From assembly GCA_963678675.1 (NCBI GenBank), contig OY783197.1:16747543-16811542 (forward strand): DNA of 64,000 nucleotides, in the 5' to 3' direction. This document shows positions 21,901 to 33,126 of this stretch, piece after piece (position 1 is the stretch's first letter; each line of letters starts with the position of its first letter). The notes beneath the pieces were generated by a model. The model ran no database searches and had not been told where the DNA came from. It was given only the letters and a program-made list of their open reading frames with translations. The stretch is from Xiphydria camelus (Eukaryota; Arthropoda; Insecta; Hymenoptera; Xiphydriidae). Position numbers and translations under genes: made by a program.

Positions 21901-22575
21901 AAGGGCTACAGGGGCAGGCACATCTATATATGCAGTGACAGCCGGGCCACGCTCGGGGCGCTCTCCTCAGTGAGGATTACATCGGGGCTGGTCCGGGACT
22001 GCAGAGATAGATTAGAACGACTCTCAAGTGAGAATCGAGTAAAGTTGCTATGGATGCCGGGTCACACCGGCATTGCTGGCAATGAGAAAGCCGACAGGCT
22101 GGCTCGGATGGGCTCTTCGCGGCCGAATCCCGAGCACAATATAGGCATCTCCATGGGGCTCGTGAGGGAAGCGGCTCGTAATTGGATTAAGGGCCACTTC
22201 GCCGACCTTTGGGCACGAGCTCCGGGTATGAAGCACACGAGGGCTCTTTTTAGAGGACCCTCTAGTAGGCTGGGCACTAGGTTGCTGAACCTAGACAGGG
22301 CCCAACTACGATGCATAGTGGGGCTGGTCACTGGGCATTGGCACACAAGAAAGCACCTGAGGAACATGGGCCTCGGTACGGAGGTCCTGTGCCCCAGGTG
22401 CGGGGATGAAGAGGAAACTCCTTTTCACATACTGGCGCACTGCGAGAGGTTGAGGGCCCTTAGATACTATATCTTGGGGGCCCCCTCTTTCGACGATGCC
22501 AGTATCAAGGACATCGGGGCGGGCGAGCTCTTGCGCTTTGCGAGGAAGGCTGGCATACCCCGAAGTCACACCTAA
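18923..22575 (+). pseudogene. LINE ORF2 polyprotein, broken by one stop and three frameshifts
   Basis: From Met 18923 an apurinic-endonuclease domain runs FSQINLQHC, IALIQEPWI, GCDANSHHTIWG and SDHRRITF. A TAA interrupts it at about 19076. Frame changes occur near 20190 (G-run), near 20590 and near 20870 (G-run). The RT has FIPKPGKD, FRPISLTSFLLK, FLDIEGAFD and the catalytic GYADD (about 20945). RNase H follows with YTDGSK (about 21748), an acidic residue in FQTEVFAIWA, CSDSRATLGAL and MPGHTGIAGNEKAD. The C-terminus has CPRCGDEEETPFHILAHC. The protein would nick the target and copy its RNA there. This copy is inactive as sequenced. Confidence 0.8.
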
Positions 22576-23131
22576 GGCTGCCCCAGCTGGGGCCCGGGTA
22601 CAATGGTCCACTAGGACTGAGTGCCCGGCTGATGCCAACTCACAATACTATACTATACTACAGTCAAAAATCCGAAAAAGTAAAAATCATGAATGAATAA
22701 ATTTTTTCAACAATTCAATTAATAGGTTCTTGTAGTTAACGTGTCACTTTTTCATATGGCAAATCAGTTCAAGAATTTAATCCAATGAACCCATTTTCTT
22801 CTAACTGTAAGAATTCTTACAGTCAAAAATCTGAAAAAGTAAAAATCATAAATGAATAAATTATTTCAACAATTCAATTAATAGGTTCTTGTAGTTAACG
22901 TGTCACTTTTTCATATGGCAGATCAGTTCAAGAATTTAATCCAATGAACCCATTTCCTTCTAACTATCCCATCCTATCCCGATGGAAGAAAACTCACCAC
23001 CTTTTTTTTCTCGAGGTTTCCATTGAGCAATGACAAACCAATGTCATTGGCGAAGAGTGAGCTCCTTACATTTCGTTAAAATTTAACATATATATATATA
23101 TATATATATATTGGTTTGTCATACATATATA

Positions 23132-23209
23132 CAGGGGTGAGCATAAGTCAGTTGTCCGATTTGCATACAGAATAAACGGATAGCGACAACTGACTTATGC
23201 TCACCCCTG
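23132..23209. mobile_element. 78-bp hairpin MITE with TA target
   Basis: It begins CAGGGGTGAGCATAAGTC, ends in the complement, has a loop of about 28 bp, and is flanked by TA on both sides. It lies just after an (AT)n run at 23090-23112. Tc1/mariner relatives are likely. Confidence 0.7.
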
Positions 23210-23865
23210 TATATAATGGAGGATATATAACGAAGTAATTTAGTAATTCAACGTTGTAGTTTTAAATCATTCTTGAAATTCCATGCCATAAATTTAAGCA
23301 ATAATACACACACAGGTAAGCGAGAGGTATACGTATCATTAGTAGTACCGGCGGGTTCGACTGTCTTGGCGACACGCTAGCGGCGGGGCCGACGTAGCGA
23401 GGCCAACGCGGCGTCAACTTCAATTAATTGTTATGTCGTCAATTTTAAAGTGTCGGGATTTTTGTTTGTTTGTCATGAAAGAGAAGATATCGAAGTATAT
23501 TCTTGCTTTTTTTCAGATTTTTAAAAAGTGGCCAGCTATGAAAATACGACATTTGTTTAAATGAAGTGCAAATAAAATTACTAAAAAAATTTTTTTTTGA
23601 TCGACGTAATTTTTTTCTAATTGTTCAACTCTTTAACTTTTAGTACCCAAAAAATCATTCTCAGCCGACAACCGGTTTGACAGTTATAATTTAATGAATA
23701 AAAAGCAGCGTTATTTTTCAAGTGGCTGTAAAATCAACAATTTTCAAAATTTTGAAAAATCCTTCGAGATACGCTTAAATATCTACAAAGACTACAATAT
23801 ATCCAAATTTGAGGAAAATCGGAAATGTTACTCCAGAAAGTGTCCGATTTGGTATGGAATGACCC

Positions 23866-24077
23866 ATACGAGGTTGACGGGGTTCGAGACGGGGTGTTGG
23901 GGGGCTTACTTTATATAAATAAGAAAAGGGTTGACACATCGAAAAAAATATTCGTAAAACTTATATTTCTTATGTTTTTACACATACGATTACGGAGATA
24001 ATTCTCAAAAAATTCAAAAAACCTCCTTTTCAGTCTAGTATTTTATTGAAGCTTGTGCATTCCTCTTAATGCCTATA
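23866..24077. repeat. RepA, third segment
   Basis: The sequence resumes after the foldback with GAGGTTGACGGGG and runs through the AAACTTATATTTCTTATG and ACCTCCTTTTCAG blocks to the insertion point at 24077. Confidence 0.65.
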
Positions 24078-26013
24078 CAGGGTGGACCAGGTTAAACGAC
24101 ATTTTTTTTTATATGTGATAGAACAACAACAAAAAGTAGACTTTCATAAGAAAATTTTTTTCAAAAATGTTTCCTAACAAAGATACAGGGTGTCAAAATT
24201 TCGAAAAAAAAAATGGTTTTCTCATCATAACTTCTAAACTACTTGATCGATTTCCATGAACTTTCGCACACAGGCTAACGTAGAACAGCTCTAAGCAATA
24301 ATTAAATAATTTTTAAAAATTCTCTAGTGGCGTAGATACTAGGGGCCGGTATCCCCCTTTCCCCCTCCCAATCTTCGGCGCCATTGGATATTTTGCCAAG
24401 AAAATTTAATTATTGGATTCCCCGTTTAATTTAGAGGAAAAAATCACCCTTGCCAATTTTTGATTTATGGCTTCGTTTTTGAGATATTTATTTTAATTTA
24501 TAGGGTTGCGAGCAGGCCAAAGCTAGGTTGAACTCCATTAATTGTGATATGTGATAGAGCAACAAAAAAAAATAGATTCTTATGAGAAAATTTGTTTCAA
24601 AAATGTTTCCTAACAAAGATATAGGGTGTCAAAGTTTCGAAAAAAAATGGTTTTCTCATCATAACTTCTAAACTACTTGATCGATTTCCATGAAATTTCG
24701 CACACAGGCTAATGTCGTACAGCTCTAAGTAATAATTAAATAATTTTAAAAAATTCTCCAGTGGCGTAGATACTGGGGGCCGGTACCCCCCTTTCCCCCT
24801 TCCCAATCTTCGGCGCCACTGGATATTTTGCAAAGAAAATTTAATTATTGGATTCCCCGTTTAATTTAAAGAAAAAAATCATCCTTGCAAATTTTTGATT
24901 TATGACTTCGTTTTTGAGATATATATTTAAATTTATAGGGTTTCGAGCAGGCTAAACGTTATGATTGAACTGCCAAAAAAATACAATTGAGAGGCCAAAA
25001 CTGTTTTTAACATTTTATTACTGACTAGACATACATCAAAGATATAAAAAAAGCTAATCAACAATTAAATTATGTTTTACAATAAGTTCTCAAAATGGAA
25101 TCCACCGACCTCAATGCATTTTTGAGCTCTTGTATAGCCACGGAATTAATTGCCGCTAAGACTTGAGGACGGTTTCTCTTCAGTTGACGCGGCACGTCTC
25201 TTCAATACGTTCCACCAAATCAAAAATTTGCAAGGGTGATTTTTTTCTTTAAATTAAACGGGGAATCCAATAATTAAATTTTCTTTGCAGGGAAGGGGGA
25301 AAGGGAGTACCGGCCCCCAGTATCTACGCCACTGGAGAATTCTTTAAAATTATTTAATTATTACTTAGAGCTGTACGACATTAGCCTGTGTGCGAAATTT
25401 CATGGAAATCGATCAAGTAGTTTAGAAGTTATGATGAGAAAACCATTTTTTTTTTTCGAAACTTTGACACCCTATATCTTTGTTAGGAAACATTTTTGAA
25501 AAAAATTTTCTCATGAGAATCTATTTTTTTTGTTGCTCTATCACATATCACAATTAATGGAGTTCAACCTAGCTTTGGCCTGCTCGCAACCCTATAAATT
25601 AAAATAAATATCTTTTAAAAACGAAGCCATAAATCAAAAATTTGCAAGGGTGATTTTTTTCTCTAAATTAAACGGGGAATCCAATAATTAAATTTTCTTG
25701 GCAAAGTATCCAATGGCGCCGAAGATTGGGAGGGGGAAAGGGGGGTACCGGCCTCTAGTGTCTACGCCACTGGAGAATTTTTAAAAATTATTTAATTATT
25801 GCTTAGAGCTGTTCTACATTAGTCTGTGTGCAAAACTTCATGGAAATCGATCAAGTAGTTTAGAAGTTATGATGAGAAAACCATTTTTTTCGAAACTTTG
25901 ACACCCTGTATCTTTGTTAGGAAACATTTTTGAAAAAAATTTTCTTATGAGTCTACTTTTTTTTGTTGTTCTGACATATCAAAAAAAAATGACGTTTAAC
26001 CTGGTCCACCCTG
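24078..26013. mobile_element. Mariner/IS630-like foldback element, TSD TA
   Basis: The ends are CAGGGTGGACCAGGTTAAAC and its complement, with TA on both sides. Each half contains two copies of a unit of about 440 bp (near 24078 and 24541; inverted near 25190 and 25600) with ACTACTTGATCGATTTCCATG and a poly-C/G block GGTACCCCCCTTTCC. Between the halves is the decayed 3' end of a transposase gene. RepA shows the unoccupied site. Confidence 0.75.
25076..25225 (-). pseudogene. C-terminal remnant of a mariner/IS630-type transposase
   Basis: On the minus strand one frame reads RAQKCIEVGGFHFENLL followed by a stop. This resembles the conserved end (C-x-E-x-x-G-x-HFE-x-L-L) of insect Tc1/mariner-group transposases. 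The upstream frame is broken by stops. No catalytic residues are left. Confidence 0.5.
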
Positions 26014-26500
26014 TATATCGTTTTATTTGCTCAGGGCTGCTCAAACCAAACTATAGATATTTTCGTTATGAGGGCGCGAAACGCCCGATAAGAAATATGT
26101 TTTACGAATATTTTTTTCGGTGTGTCAACCCTTTCCTTATTTATATAAAGTGAGCCCCCCAACACCCCGCCTCGAACCCCGTCAACCTCATATTTGACAC
26201 TTAGTGAAAAAAAAATAGAATTCGTCATTCGGGCGTTTCGCGCCCTCATAACGCTCAGGGCGCTCAGGGTTTGAGCAGCCCTGAGCAAATAAAACGATAT
26301 ATAGGTATTAAGAGGAATGCACAAGCTTTAATAAAATACTAAACTGAAAAGGAGGTTTTTGGAACTTTTTGAGAAATAGCCTCCGCAATCATATGTATAA
26401 AAACATAAGAAATATAAGTTTTACGAATATTTGTTTCGGTATGTCAACTTTTTTCTTATTTATATAAAGTGAATAAAAATCGCCTTACCTTATAGATTAC
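26014..26500. repeat. RepA, fourth segment with unoccupied insertion sites
   Basis: The sequence runs in one orientation to about 26090 and inverts from about 26130. It contains single, uninterrupted versions of the LTR-element target (TACT at 26337-26340) and the pogo target (near 26205, complement). Bases 26501-26688 show nothing recognisable. Confidence 0.65.
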
Positions 26501-26688
26501 ATATACATTTAAAATAGTGTCTAAAAAAGAAGTTCGTAATTCTGTTGAGACGAGAATGTTTACGCTGTGACGCGTCTTTCTTTATTTATTTGCATGGCAA
26601 CGGTGATTCAATTGTTCAGAAACGGATGGATGTGGATATAAGGGGCATTACTTTTTGATTTCACCGAATTAGTTTTTCTATATCGCGT

Positions 26689-26888
26689 NNNNNNNNNNNN
26701 NNNNNNNNNNNNNNNNNNNNNNNNNNNNNNNNNNNNNNNNNNNNNNNNNNNNNNNNNNNNNNNNNNNNNNNNNNNNNNNNNNNNNNNNNNNNNNNNNNNN
26801 NNNNNNNNNNNNNNNNNNNNNNNNNNNNNNNNNNNNNNNNNNNNNNNNNNNNNNNNNNNNNNNNNNNNNNNNNNNNNNNNNNNNNNNN
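26689..26888. other. Assembly gap of 200 N
   Basis: The run of N has a round length, so the true size is unknown. It abuts a microsatellite, the likely cause of the break. Confidence 0.98.
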
Positions 26889-26933
<45 letters not shown>

Positions 26934-26944
26934 GTCTGTCTGTC

Positions 26945-27031
<87 letters not shown>
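26889..27031. repeat. (TC)n, (TCTG)n and (TG)n compound microsatellite
   Basis: TC repeats are followed by TCTG and about 40 TG repeats. Reading frames crossing it (poly-His, poly-Val/Cys) are not genes. Confidence 0.98.
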
Positions 27032-27033
<2 letters not shown>

Positions 27034-29766
27034 CGTGTAGAATTTATTTTCAGGCTCGAACATTCCCTTTCAACGAAAGTCTCATGCGGATGAATAAAAT
27101 CGCCATTCCACGTCAATCGATCGAATGTTCCTTTAACTGCGAATCAATGAAAACTCCCACCGATTCCCAGTTATAAAAATACAAGACTGTAGATTTCTCA
27201 GTTATAGAACTGAGAAGCAGTGGCTATTCACCGATTGCCAGTGTTTTTCACTGATTCCGTTTCAAAGAGAGCGTCGATTGAAATCAAATGGAAATTCGTG
27301 TTCATCCGTGCGACGCACTAAGAAAAAAAATGGTTAAACCGATTTATTTGGTTCGAATTATTTCAGGCAATGAAATATTTTTTAAATTTATATAATCGTG
27401 TTCAATCCAATACCCATTTATTCGTAACTTATGTATCACTCTGACTAGGTATTTAGTTGCTATAACTCAACAAATTTAGTTAGCTATATATGACTATTTT
27501 TGTGCAGTTGGAACAATTAGGTATTTTCTTCGTGTGATTAATATCGACTAATTTAAAGACAACTTAATCTTTTAATCACAGTTCTTCTCAGTGCGCTTCA
27601 AATTATTTTGGTCCGCCTTCGATTTCGACGAATCTGCGGAGATTCATCGAGATCGAAGTACGGACGCTTTACGAGACTTTCTCGCGAGCTAAATAAGTCA
27701 CTATAGCCGAAAAGACGACCTGCGATTCGCTGAATCGCTGTCCGTTGACGTCTGTGCACATTTGATCGAATCCTCGAGCCTTTTATTCACTGCCACACTT
27801 CTTACTTCATTTTGAAATCTCCTCAGTCGGCCTTCGATCTATACGAACCTCTAAAGATTCGTAAAGACAAAGAACGGACATTATCAGGGATTTCCTTGCC
27901 AAGTAAATAAGTTCGATCCGATCGTCAGAATCGCAGCTCCGAATTGTTCGAGCTGATTAACTTCGAGCCTTTTCACGTTCACTTCGCGCACTTCTAAAAA
28001 CACTTCGACGACTTAAATATTTCATTTTCGCGTGCGTCCGGGTCTAGAACCGCGGGCGCTTGCATACGAATCCCGGATCCGGAAGAGCTTTCGCGCGTTA
28101 TTCCGCGAAGAAACTTCCGGCCGGCCCTGCCTACTTAAAACTAGACACACATTTACTCCGAAAGTCTATCCTACAGCCCTCGGCTATATTTAAAAAGATG
28201 CAACACATTCTCGCCAACACAATCATTCCACGAATTCCATTCATTCCACCCCGGTGCAAGGGTCTACACTAGGGATAACGTCCCGAGACGCATCCGTCAC
28301 CGGAGCTTGATCTACCTTTCATAATAATACACACCTGATATACTTATGTACACTTAATAATGTACACTTACTGTTTACGAAAGCTGAAAAAATATTTCAT
28401 GAATATGATTAGCAGTTTATTCATCTAAACGGACTAAGGACTCTATTGAATTGTAATATATGTATATTTTGAAATAAGATGTAAGAAATAAGAAATGCTC
28501 ATCTCGGAACTCTAATTTCAAACAGCAGAACACAACAATGCAAGAATATTCAACAATATATATTTTAATTGTAAGCAATTCTTCGAATCAAATTATTCGA
28601 TTTAATATTGAAAACCCTGAAGCGTTCTCCAAGTAGAAGCAAAAACACTAAAGACTTCGCAAACTCGCATGAAATATTTACTTCTCGACCACGAGAACGA
28701 CCTGTCGCGCAAACTCTCATCGTTCCTCGATAAAATTCAATTTATTCGACGAGTGTCTCTGACAATCTGAACGGCGAGAGGGAAATTTTTTCCAGCGAAG
28801 TCGGAGGGTCATCCGACGTCAAAACTAATTACGCGAGATCCAGAAAGATTTCTACCGAATATCGCGAAGGAAAAAATGAGAGGCTAAACCTGAAATTATT
28901 GAAAGCATAGCGAGAAAATCACGAGCCGAAACCAGTGAAGGCTTCGACTCGTGGTCACCGTGCACCGTTGTCGAAAGGAATGAAAATTACAAACAGTTTT
29001 CGGTGTCGGTTCGGACCAATCGTCCTGCGACATGATCGAAAACCGGACGGAGTCAAAGACATACGAACCCCTCTGCGTGATTCCTTTCGCCGAGGCGATG
29101 GCGGTTTACTGACATCGTCTTGCACTGCCCCCGGAGATCCCTCCACATAAACCTATTCCACGAAAATCCTCTAACCAAAAATGCTTGAATTTATTAATTA
29201 CGATTTTACGAAACGGACTACCGATTTAACGTGAAATAGGCCTATTCTAGGAGACCGGCGGGACTTACGGCGGCCTCTTCTTTGAAGTCATCTGCTTCAA
29301 CCCCACATTTTGCATCCAACCATCCTTTTCAAAAAGACTTCGAATCTTCGAGGGCTATTCGCGAGGATCACCGATCTCGTCGAACGATCGAGATCTGTTG
29401 GTAAAAATAAAGAATAGAACGTATTAGCGCGAATGCCAATGCCAAGGACTTCACAGTCCCTATTTATTTCATTTTAGGGGAAATCAGAGAAATTTTGATA
29501 AAAAAGATCTTCGAGAAATTGGAAACGTCGAGTGATTTTGAGAGATAACGATTTTTAAGATATATAATGAAATACTAATTTGTATTAAATGAAGGAAGAA
29601 TATTTTTGTAACTTAAACATTTATATGTAACTTAAATTTGAGTATCACAATCTGATTTAAGAAAAAGAAACCACCTATCGAATCGAGTATCTGATCAGAA
29701 ACATCAATTCAACTGAGTTCTTATATTTTAAATGAAATATTGTGTGTGTGATGCAGGTAGATAAAG
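27032..29766. other. No recognisable gene; one diverged direct duplication
   Basis: Low-complexity AT-rich sequence with no convincing exon on either strand. Two segments, about 27605-27700 and 27820-27910, share GGCCTTCGATCT or GCCTTCGATTTC followed by ...GATTC, CGGAC and CTAAATAAG or AGTAAATAAG, suggesting an old tandem duplication of about 215 bp. Short ORFs at 28060 and 28935 resemble nothing I know. Confidence 0.5.
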
Positions 29767-29846
29767 TGAGGCGCCTAAATGCGCAAAACCAGATATTTCC
29801 TTTATAAAGATATAGGAAATATCTGGTTTTGCATCTAGGCGCCTCA
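29767..29846. mobile_element. 80-bp hairpin
   Basis: TGAGGCGCCTAAATGC...GCATCTAGGCGCCTCA enclose a second nested pairing (AAAACCAGATATTTCC with its complement). This is probably a very short MITE. The ends of any duplication are ambiguous. Confidence 0.55.
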
Positions 29847-30059
29847 AGTAGGAGTTATAATAGCAAAAAAAATTGACCATTAGGACCCATTCACGTAATA
29901 TAAAATGATGAAACGACAAATTCAACTGAAAAGCTAAATGATAAACGTTTTTAGAGGAAAAATATCAAATTATAGGGGCAAAGGGGAAAAATCGCGAGTT
30001 TTATGGTGAAAAGGGGCAAGCTTGAAAAAATAGAGGGATAAAAGGGAGTTCCTATGGTA

Positions 30060-30480
30060 AAAAAGGCATAGGATCCGTAAAAAATCCTTTAGAAATCCCA
30101 TACAGTTCCTTATGGAAATATAATATGCATTTGAAACAGCAATTCCAGATACCCACCCATAAAACATTCAGAAGAATTGATCGAAGTTTATTGGATTCTA
30201 TGCGTCGATGTAAAAATAAATAAAGTCCCATAAAAATAAATGCCGTTCAAATGGTAATTAACCAATTAGTAATTACCAATAAAATTACGTTTATGTTGGT
30301 TATTACCAATGGAATGGGATTAATTTTTTTGAAAGTCAACTTGTTCTTACATATGCGCATAGAATCCTATACATTTCGACCAATCCTTTTCAGATTTTAA
30401 TGGGCGAATATCTGGAATTGCTGCTTCAAATACGTGTCATTTTTCCATGAGGAATTTATAAGGATCTGTTGGGTCTTTTT
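30060..30480. repeat. Inverted repeat with about 130-bp arms
   Basis: Blocks including AATTCCAGATA, GAATCCTATRC, TTCCTTATGGAAA and AAAAAATCC occur at 30070-30210 and again inverted at 30345-30475. The loop (30230-30330) holds AATGG/ACCAAT-rich sequence like that around 9650 and 11600. It is likely a non-autonomous element. Confidence 0.5.
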
Positions 30481-30606
30481 TCAACAACAGTAGAGGACAC
30501 ACCGTGAAGCCTGCAATTCTTTCTGCAGTTTTCCTAGCTTTTTGTTTCCCAAACGGAGAAAAGTCTACGTAGTATTGTAGAACAGGCATTTGTCTACGAG
30601 TATTAG
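30437..30606 (-). pseudogene. Short unidentified coding remnant
   Basis: About 55 clean codons read on the minus strand, with MPVLQYYVDFSPFGKQ, RKTAERIAG and CPLLLLKK, ending at a stop at about 30437. A possible acceptor AG precedes it. The amino-acid composition looks coding, but I do not recognise it, and its C-terminal end overlaps the inverted repeat. Confidence 0.25.
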
Positions 30607-30639
30607 CTAAAATTTAATCGGGAAGGTATAGTGCGAGTG

Positions 30640-30648
30640 CGAGAGAGA

Positions 30649-30699
<51 letters not shown>

Positions 30700-30955
30700 A
30701 AAAAAGGAGTGAGGGAGTTCATTCTAAGTAAACGATGAAATGTAGAACGATATATGTATAGTGTGAAGCGGAATGAATGGAAGAATGGATGACACGGAAG
30801 TGTAATGCGAAGGGATGGATGGAAAGAAGGAGTGAATGAATAAATTATAATATAACTGGAATGTCTGAATGTGTGAATGCGAAGAGAATGTAAAGGACAC
30901 ACAAAAATAGCCGAGAAGGTTAAATAAATTTGTATCAATCAATCAATCAATCTCG
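30640..30955. repeat. (TC)n microsatellite and (AATC)n tract
   Basis: TC repeats occupy about 30650-30698. Purine-rich GAATGAATGG sequence follows, ending in an (AATC)4-5 tract at 30936-30952. A similar AATC tract occurs at about 63812-63830, so this could be the tail of a LINE family. Confidence 0.7.
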
Positions 30956-31165
30956 CACTCGTACGATTACACCTGTGAGAAATTCCTTCGGTCTTATCAC
31001 GATTTTTACCGCATCCGGTGGATCAATGGGCTACTGACGTATGTGGAGGATTTCGATTTTCGTTATATTTTCAGATTCTTTAGGTCTGTAATATTGTATC
31101 ACGAAGAAAAAAAGTGCAATTATAGTGTGAAAGCACATGAATTTTCACATTGAAAATGATGGTTA

Positions 31166-31496
31166 TGTAAGGATGGTCTTCCCACAACCGCTGCACTCCG
31201 AGTTTCGCTACGAACTGCCCCTGCTTCCTCTCACCTAGCCTGTTACCCCTTGTTCCTCGAGGCATAACGGGATGTCTCGACACTTCGCATAACAGGCCCC
31301 CTCGCTCCGACATTCGGACCTTCGGTGCCTTCCCTTGCGGAAGGCCAGGTAGCCCAACGGGCTGATCTTCTAGGAATGCCCGAACCGTACCCAACATCCG
31401 AACATTCCAGAATCGCCGATTCACCCTGCGCATTCCTGGCCCGCCGGTCGGTTAGGCACTCGATGGTTATGCCCCTTCCTGATACCTACTCTTACA
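31166..31496 (-). repeat. 3' LTR of the gypsy element
   Basis: 331 bp, TGTAAGG...CTTACA as read on the plus strand. It is the same as the other LTR except for one base. Confidence 0.9.
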
Positions 31497-31649
31497 ACTC
31501 GGCCTTTCCTGACCCTTGTTCCGACCCCGGAACAACAGGAGTACATTCTGTAGTTAAAAGTAAATATAACTATTTCCTATTACTAACATGAAAGTATAGA
31601 TACAAAGCTTAAACTAGTAGTCTTTACACTCACAATCGCTTCCTTGCAT

Positions 31650-33077
31650 CTATACATTCTTCCACGGCCTTAAATTTTTCGCTTCCCATACACCATGGTA
31701 TGGTTTTTGAGAATTTTGGACGTCCTCTGGGTCGATCACCATATATCGATCATTTCTCAATTTTCTGTGGACTTTGTACGGTCCCTTGAACTGCGGTATT
31801 AATTTTCTTGATACCCCAGGAGTGCATCCAAAATTCTTTAACATTACCAAGTCACCTTCCTTATAACTATTTGGTTCGCGCCGCTTTTGATCGACATACT
31901 TCTTGTTGTATTCCTGCGATTTCAACATTTTCTCGGCCGCTTGTTCTCTTATGTTCTCGATCTCGCATACTTTATCCTCGGCTAACGTGTTATCAAGATA
32001 TTCCCTCACATCGTCAAAGACATTTCCTCTTTGTTTCACACCGAATAATAAAATACTAGGTACTTGGCCCGCCGCCTTATTTACGGTATTATTTATTGCG
32101 AATTCTACGTCGTTCAAAATTTTGTACCAGTGTTTACTCGTTTCCTCGTCGCTCATTTTGGCTAACATAGGTATTATCACGCGATTAACTCTTTCCACTT
32201 GACCGTTCGCTTGCGGAGAACCGGTTAAAATTTTGACATGTTTTATATGTTTTTCCTCTAGAAACTCTCTGAATTCGTTTGCTGTGAAGCATGTTCCTCT
32301 ATCGGATACTAGAGCGATAGGCCTACTATAATTTTGGAAATATTGCGTCAAACATTCGATTGCCTCCTTACTTGACGTGGTTTTTGTCGCGTACAATTTT
32401 ATAAACTTTGTGAATGCATCCACTACTACCAGGATGTGCTGCTTTGTCAACTTTTTCCTGTCTATTGGACCTACATGGTCTACCTGAATTGTAGCGAACG
32501 GGACATTACCCTTAGGGATAATGTGTAAATAGCCTTCGCTTTTCCCTGAAGCTGGAGAAAATGCAATACACTTTAAGCAATTTTGAATATGAAGCTGTAC
32601 TTTCTCATTCATTTTGGGGAACCAATAACTTTCTAGAATTAACTCACACGTTTTTTCTTTAGCCCTATGTCCCATCTCATCATGGTATTTGTAAATTACA
32701 TTCGTTTCCATCTGCCTAGGTACATAGAATAATAATTTCTCCTTTTTCTTTCGGTACACTAACCCGTTTCGCAATTCGTACCATTTACTTTCTTGACACT
32801 CTAATCCATCTCTAATTTCAACAATTTCGGCATCCTGATTTTGGCATACTAGCAGATTCCACTCCAAGGGATTATCCTCAATGACCATGACCACTGCATT
32901 CTTCCTGCTTAATGCGTCGACATGTCTCATGCGTACTCCTGCTCTATGCTCAACTATATAATCATAATTCATTAATTCTAACGCCCACCTTGCTATTCGA
33001 GGGTTTATTTCCTTCTTCTTTAGTGTCATCGTCAGAGAGTTGCAATCAGTTATAATTTTAAATCTCAGTCCCTGCAA
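31650..33077 (-). pseudogene. Gypsy pol, RNase H end and integrase
   Basis: The 475-codon frame continues pol after a frameshift. It begins in RNase H (DCNSLTMTL, then the conserved RIARWALEL and ADALSRK-like HVDALSRK). Integrase follows with the H-x4-H...C-x2-C zinc site (HDEMGH, CLKC) and the catalytic core VDHVGPI (Asp), LVSDRGTCF (Asp) and PQANGQVERVNR (Glu). The C-terminal tail has FKGPYKV, the GPY/F module; no chromodomain is seen. Integrase inserts the cDNA into the genome. The frame is intact internally but separated from RT by a 2-base loss near 33110-33125. Confidence 0.85.
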
Positions 33078-33126
33078 ATAAACCCGAAACCTACGTAAAG
33101 CGTAAATAATTGCTAATGTTTCAAGC

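Larger units (their letters stand above)
17026..22658 (+). mobile_element. LINE (non-LTR retrotransposon) with EN, RT and RNase H
   Basis: A 5.6-kb GC-rich insertion sits in AT-rich foldback DNA, flanked by the 11-bp duplication TACAGTCAAAA (17015-17025 and 22659-22669). It has a 5' leader of about 360 bp, ORF1, ORF2 and a short 3' end finishing in an ACTAT repeat. RNase H after RT together with a Cys/His C-terminus points to the I/LOA group. It is full-length or nearly so but carries one nonsense codon and three frameshifts in ORF2. Confidence 0.85.
15993..23865. mobile_element. Large foldback element with 4-bp TSD ATAC, split by a LINE
   Basis: The left arm (15993-17025) and right arm (22659-23865) are inverted copies beginning GGGTCATTCCATACCAAAT. 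ATAC lies on both sides (15989-15992 and 23866-23869), and intact RepA shows one ATAC. Each arm contains a GC-rich block (16440-16560 and 23330-23430) and a mariner-type hairpin. The right arm has its innermost part of about 140 bp doubled (22669-22960). No transposase is seen in the arms. The superfamily is undecided. Confidence 0.75.

Noticed and set aside
26608..27176. Long ORFs of poly-His/Arg or poly-Val/Cys composition
   Set aside because: They are translations of the (TC)n/(TG)n microsatellite and of the N gap.
28060..29150. ORFs at 28060 and 28935
   Set aside because: No domain, no splice context and no similarity I recognise.
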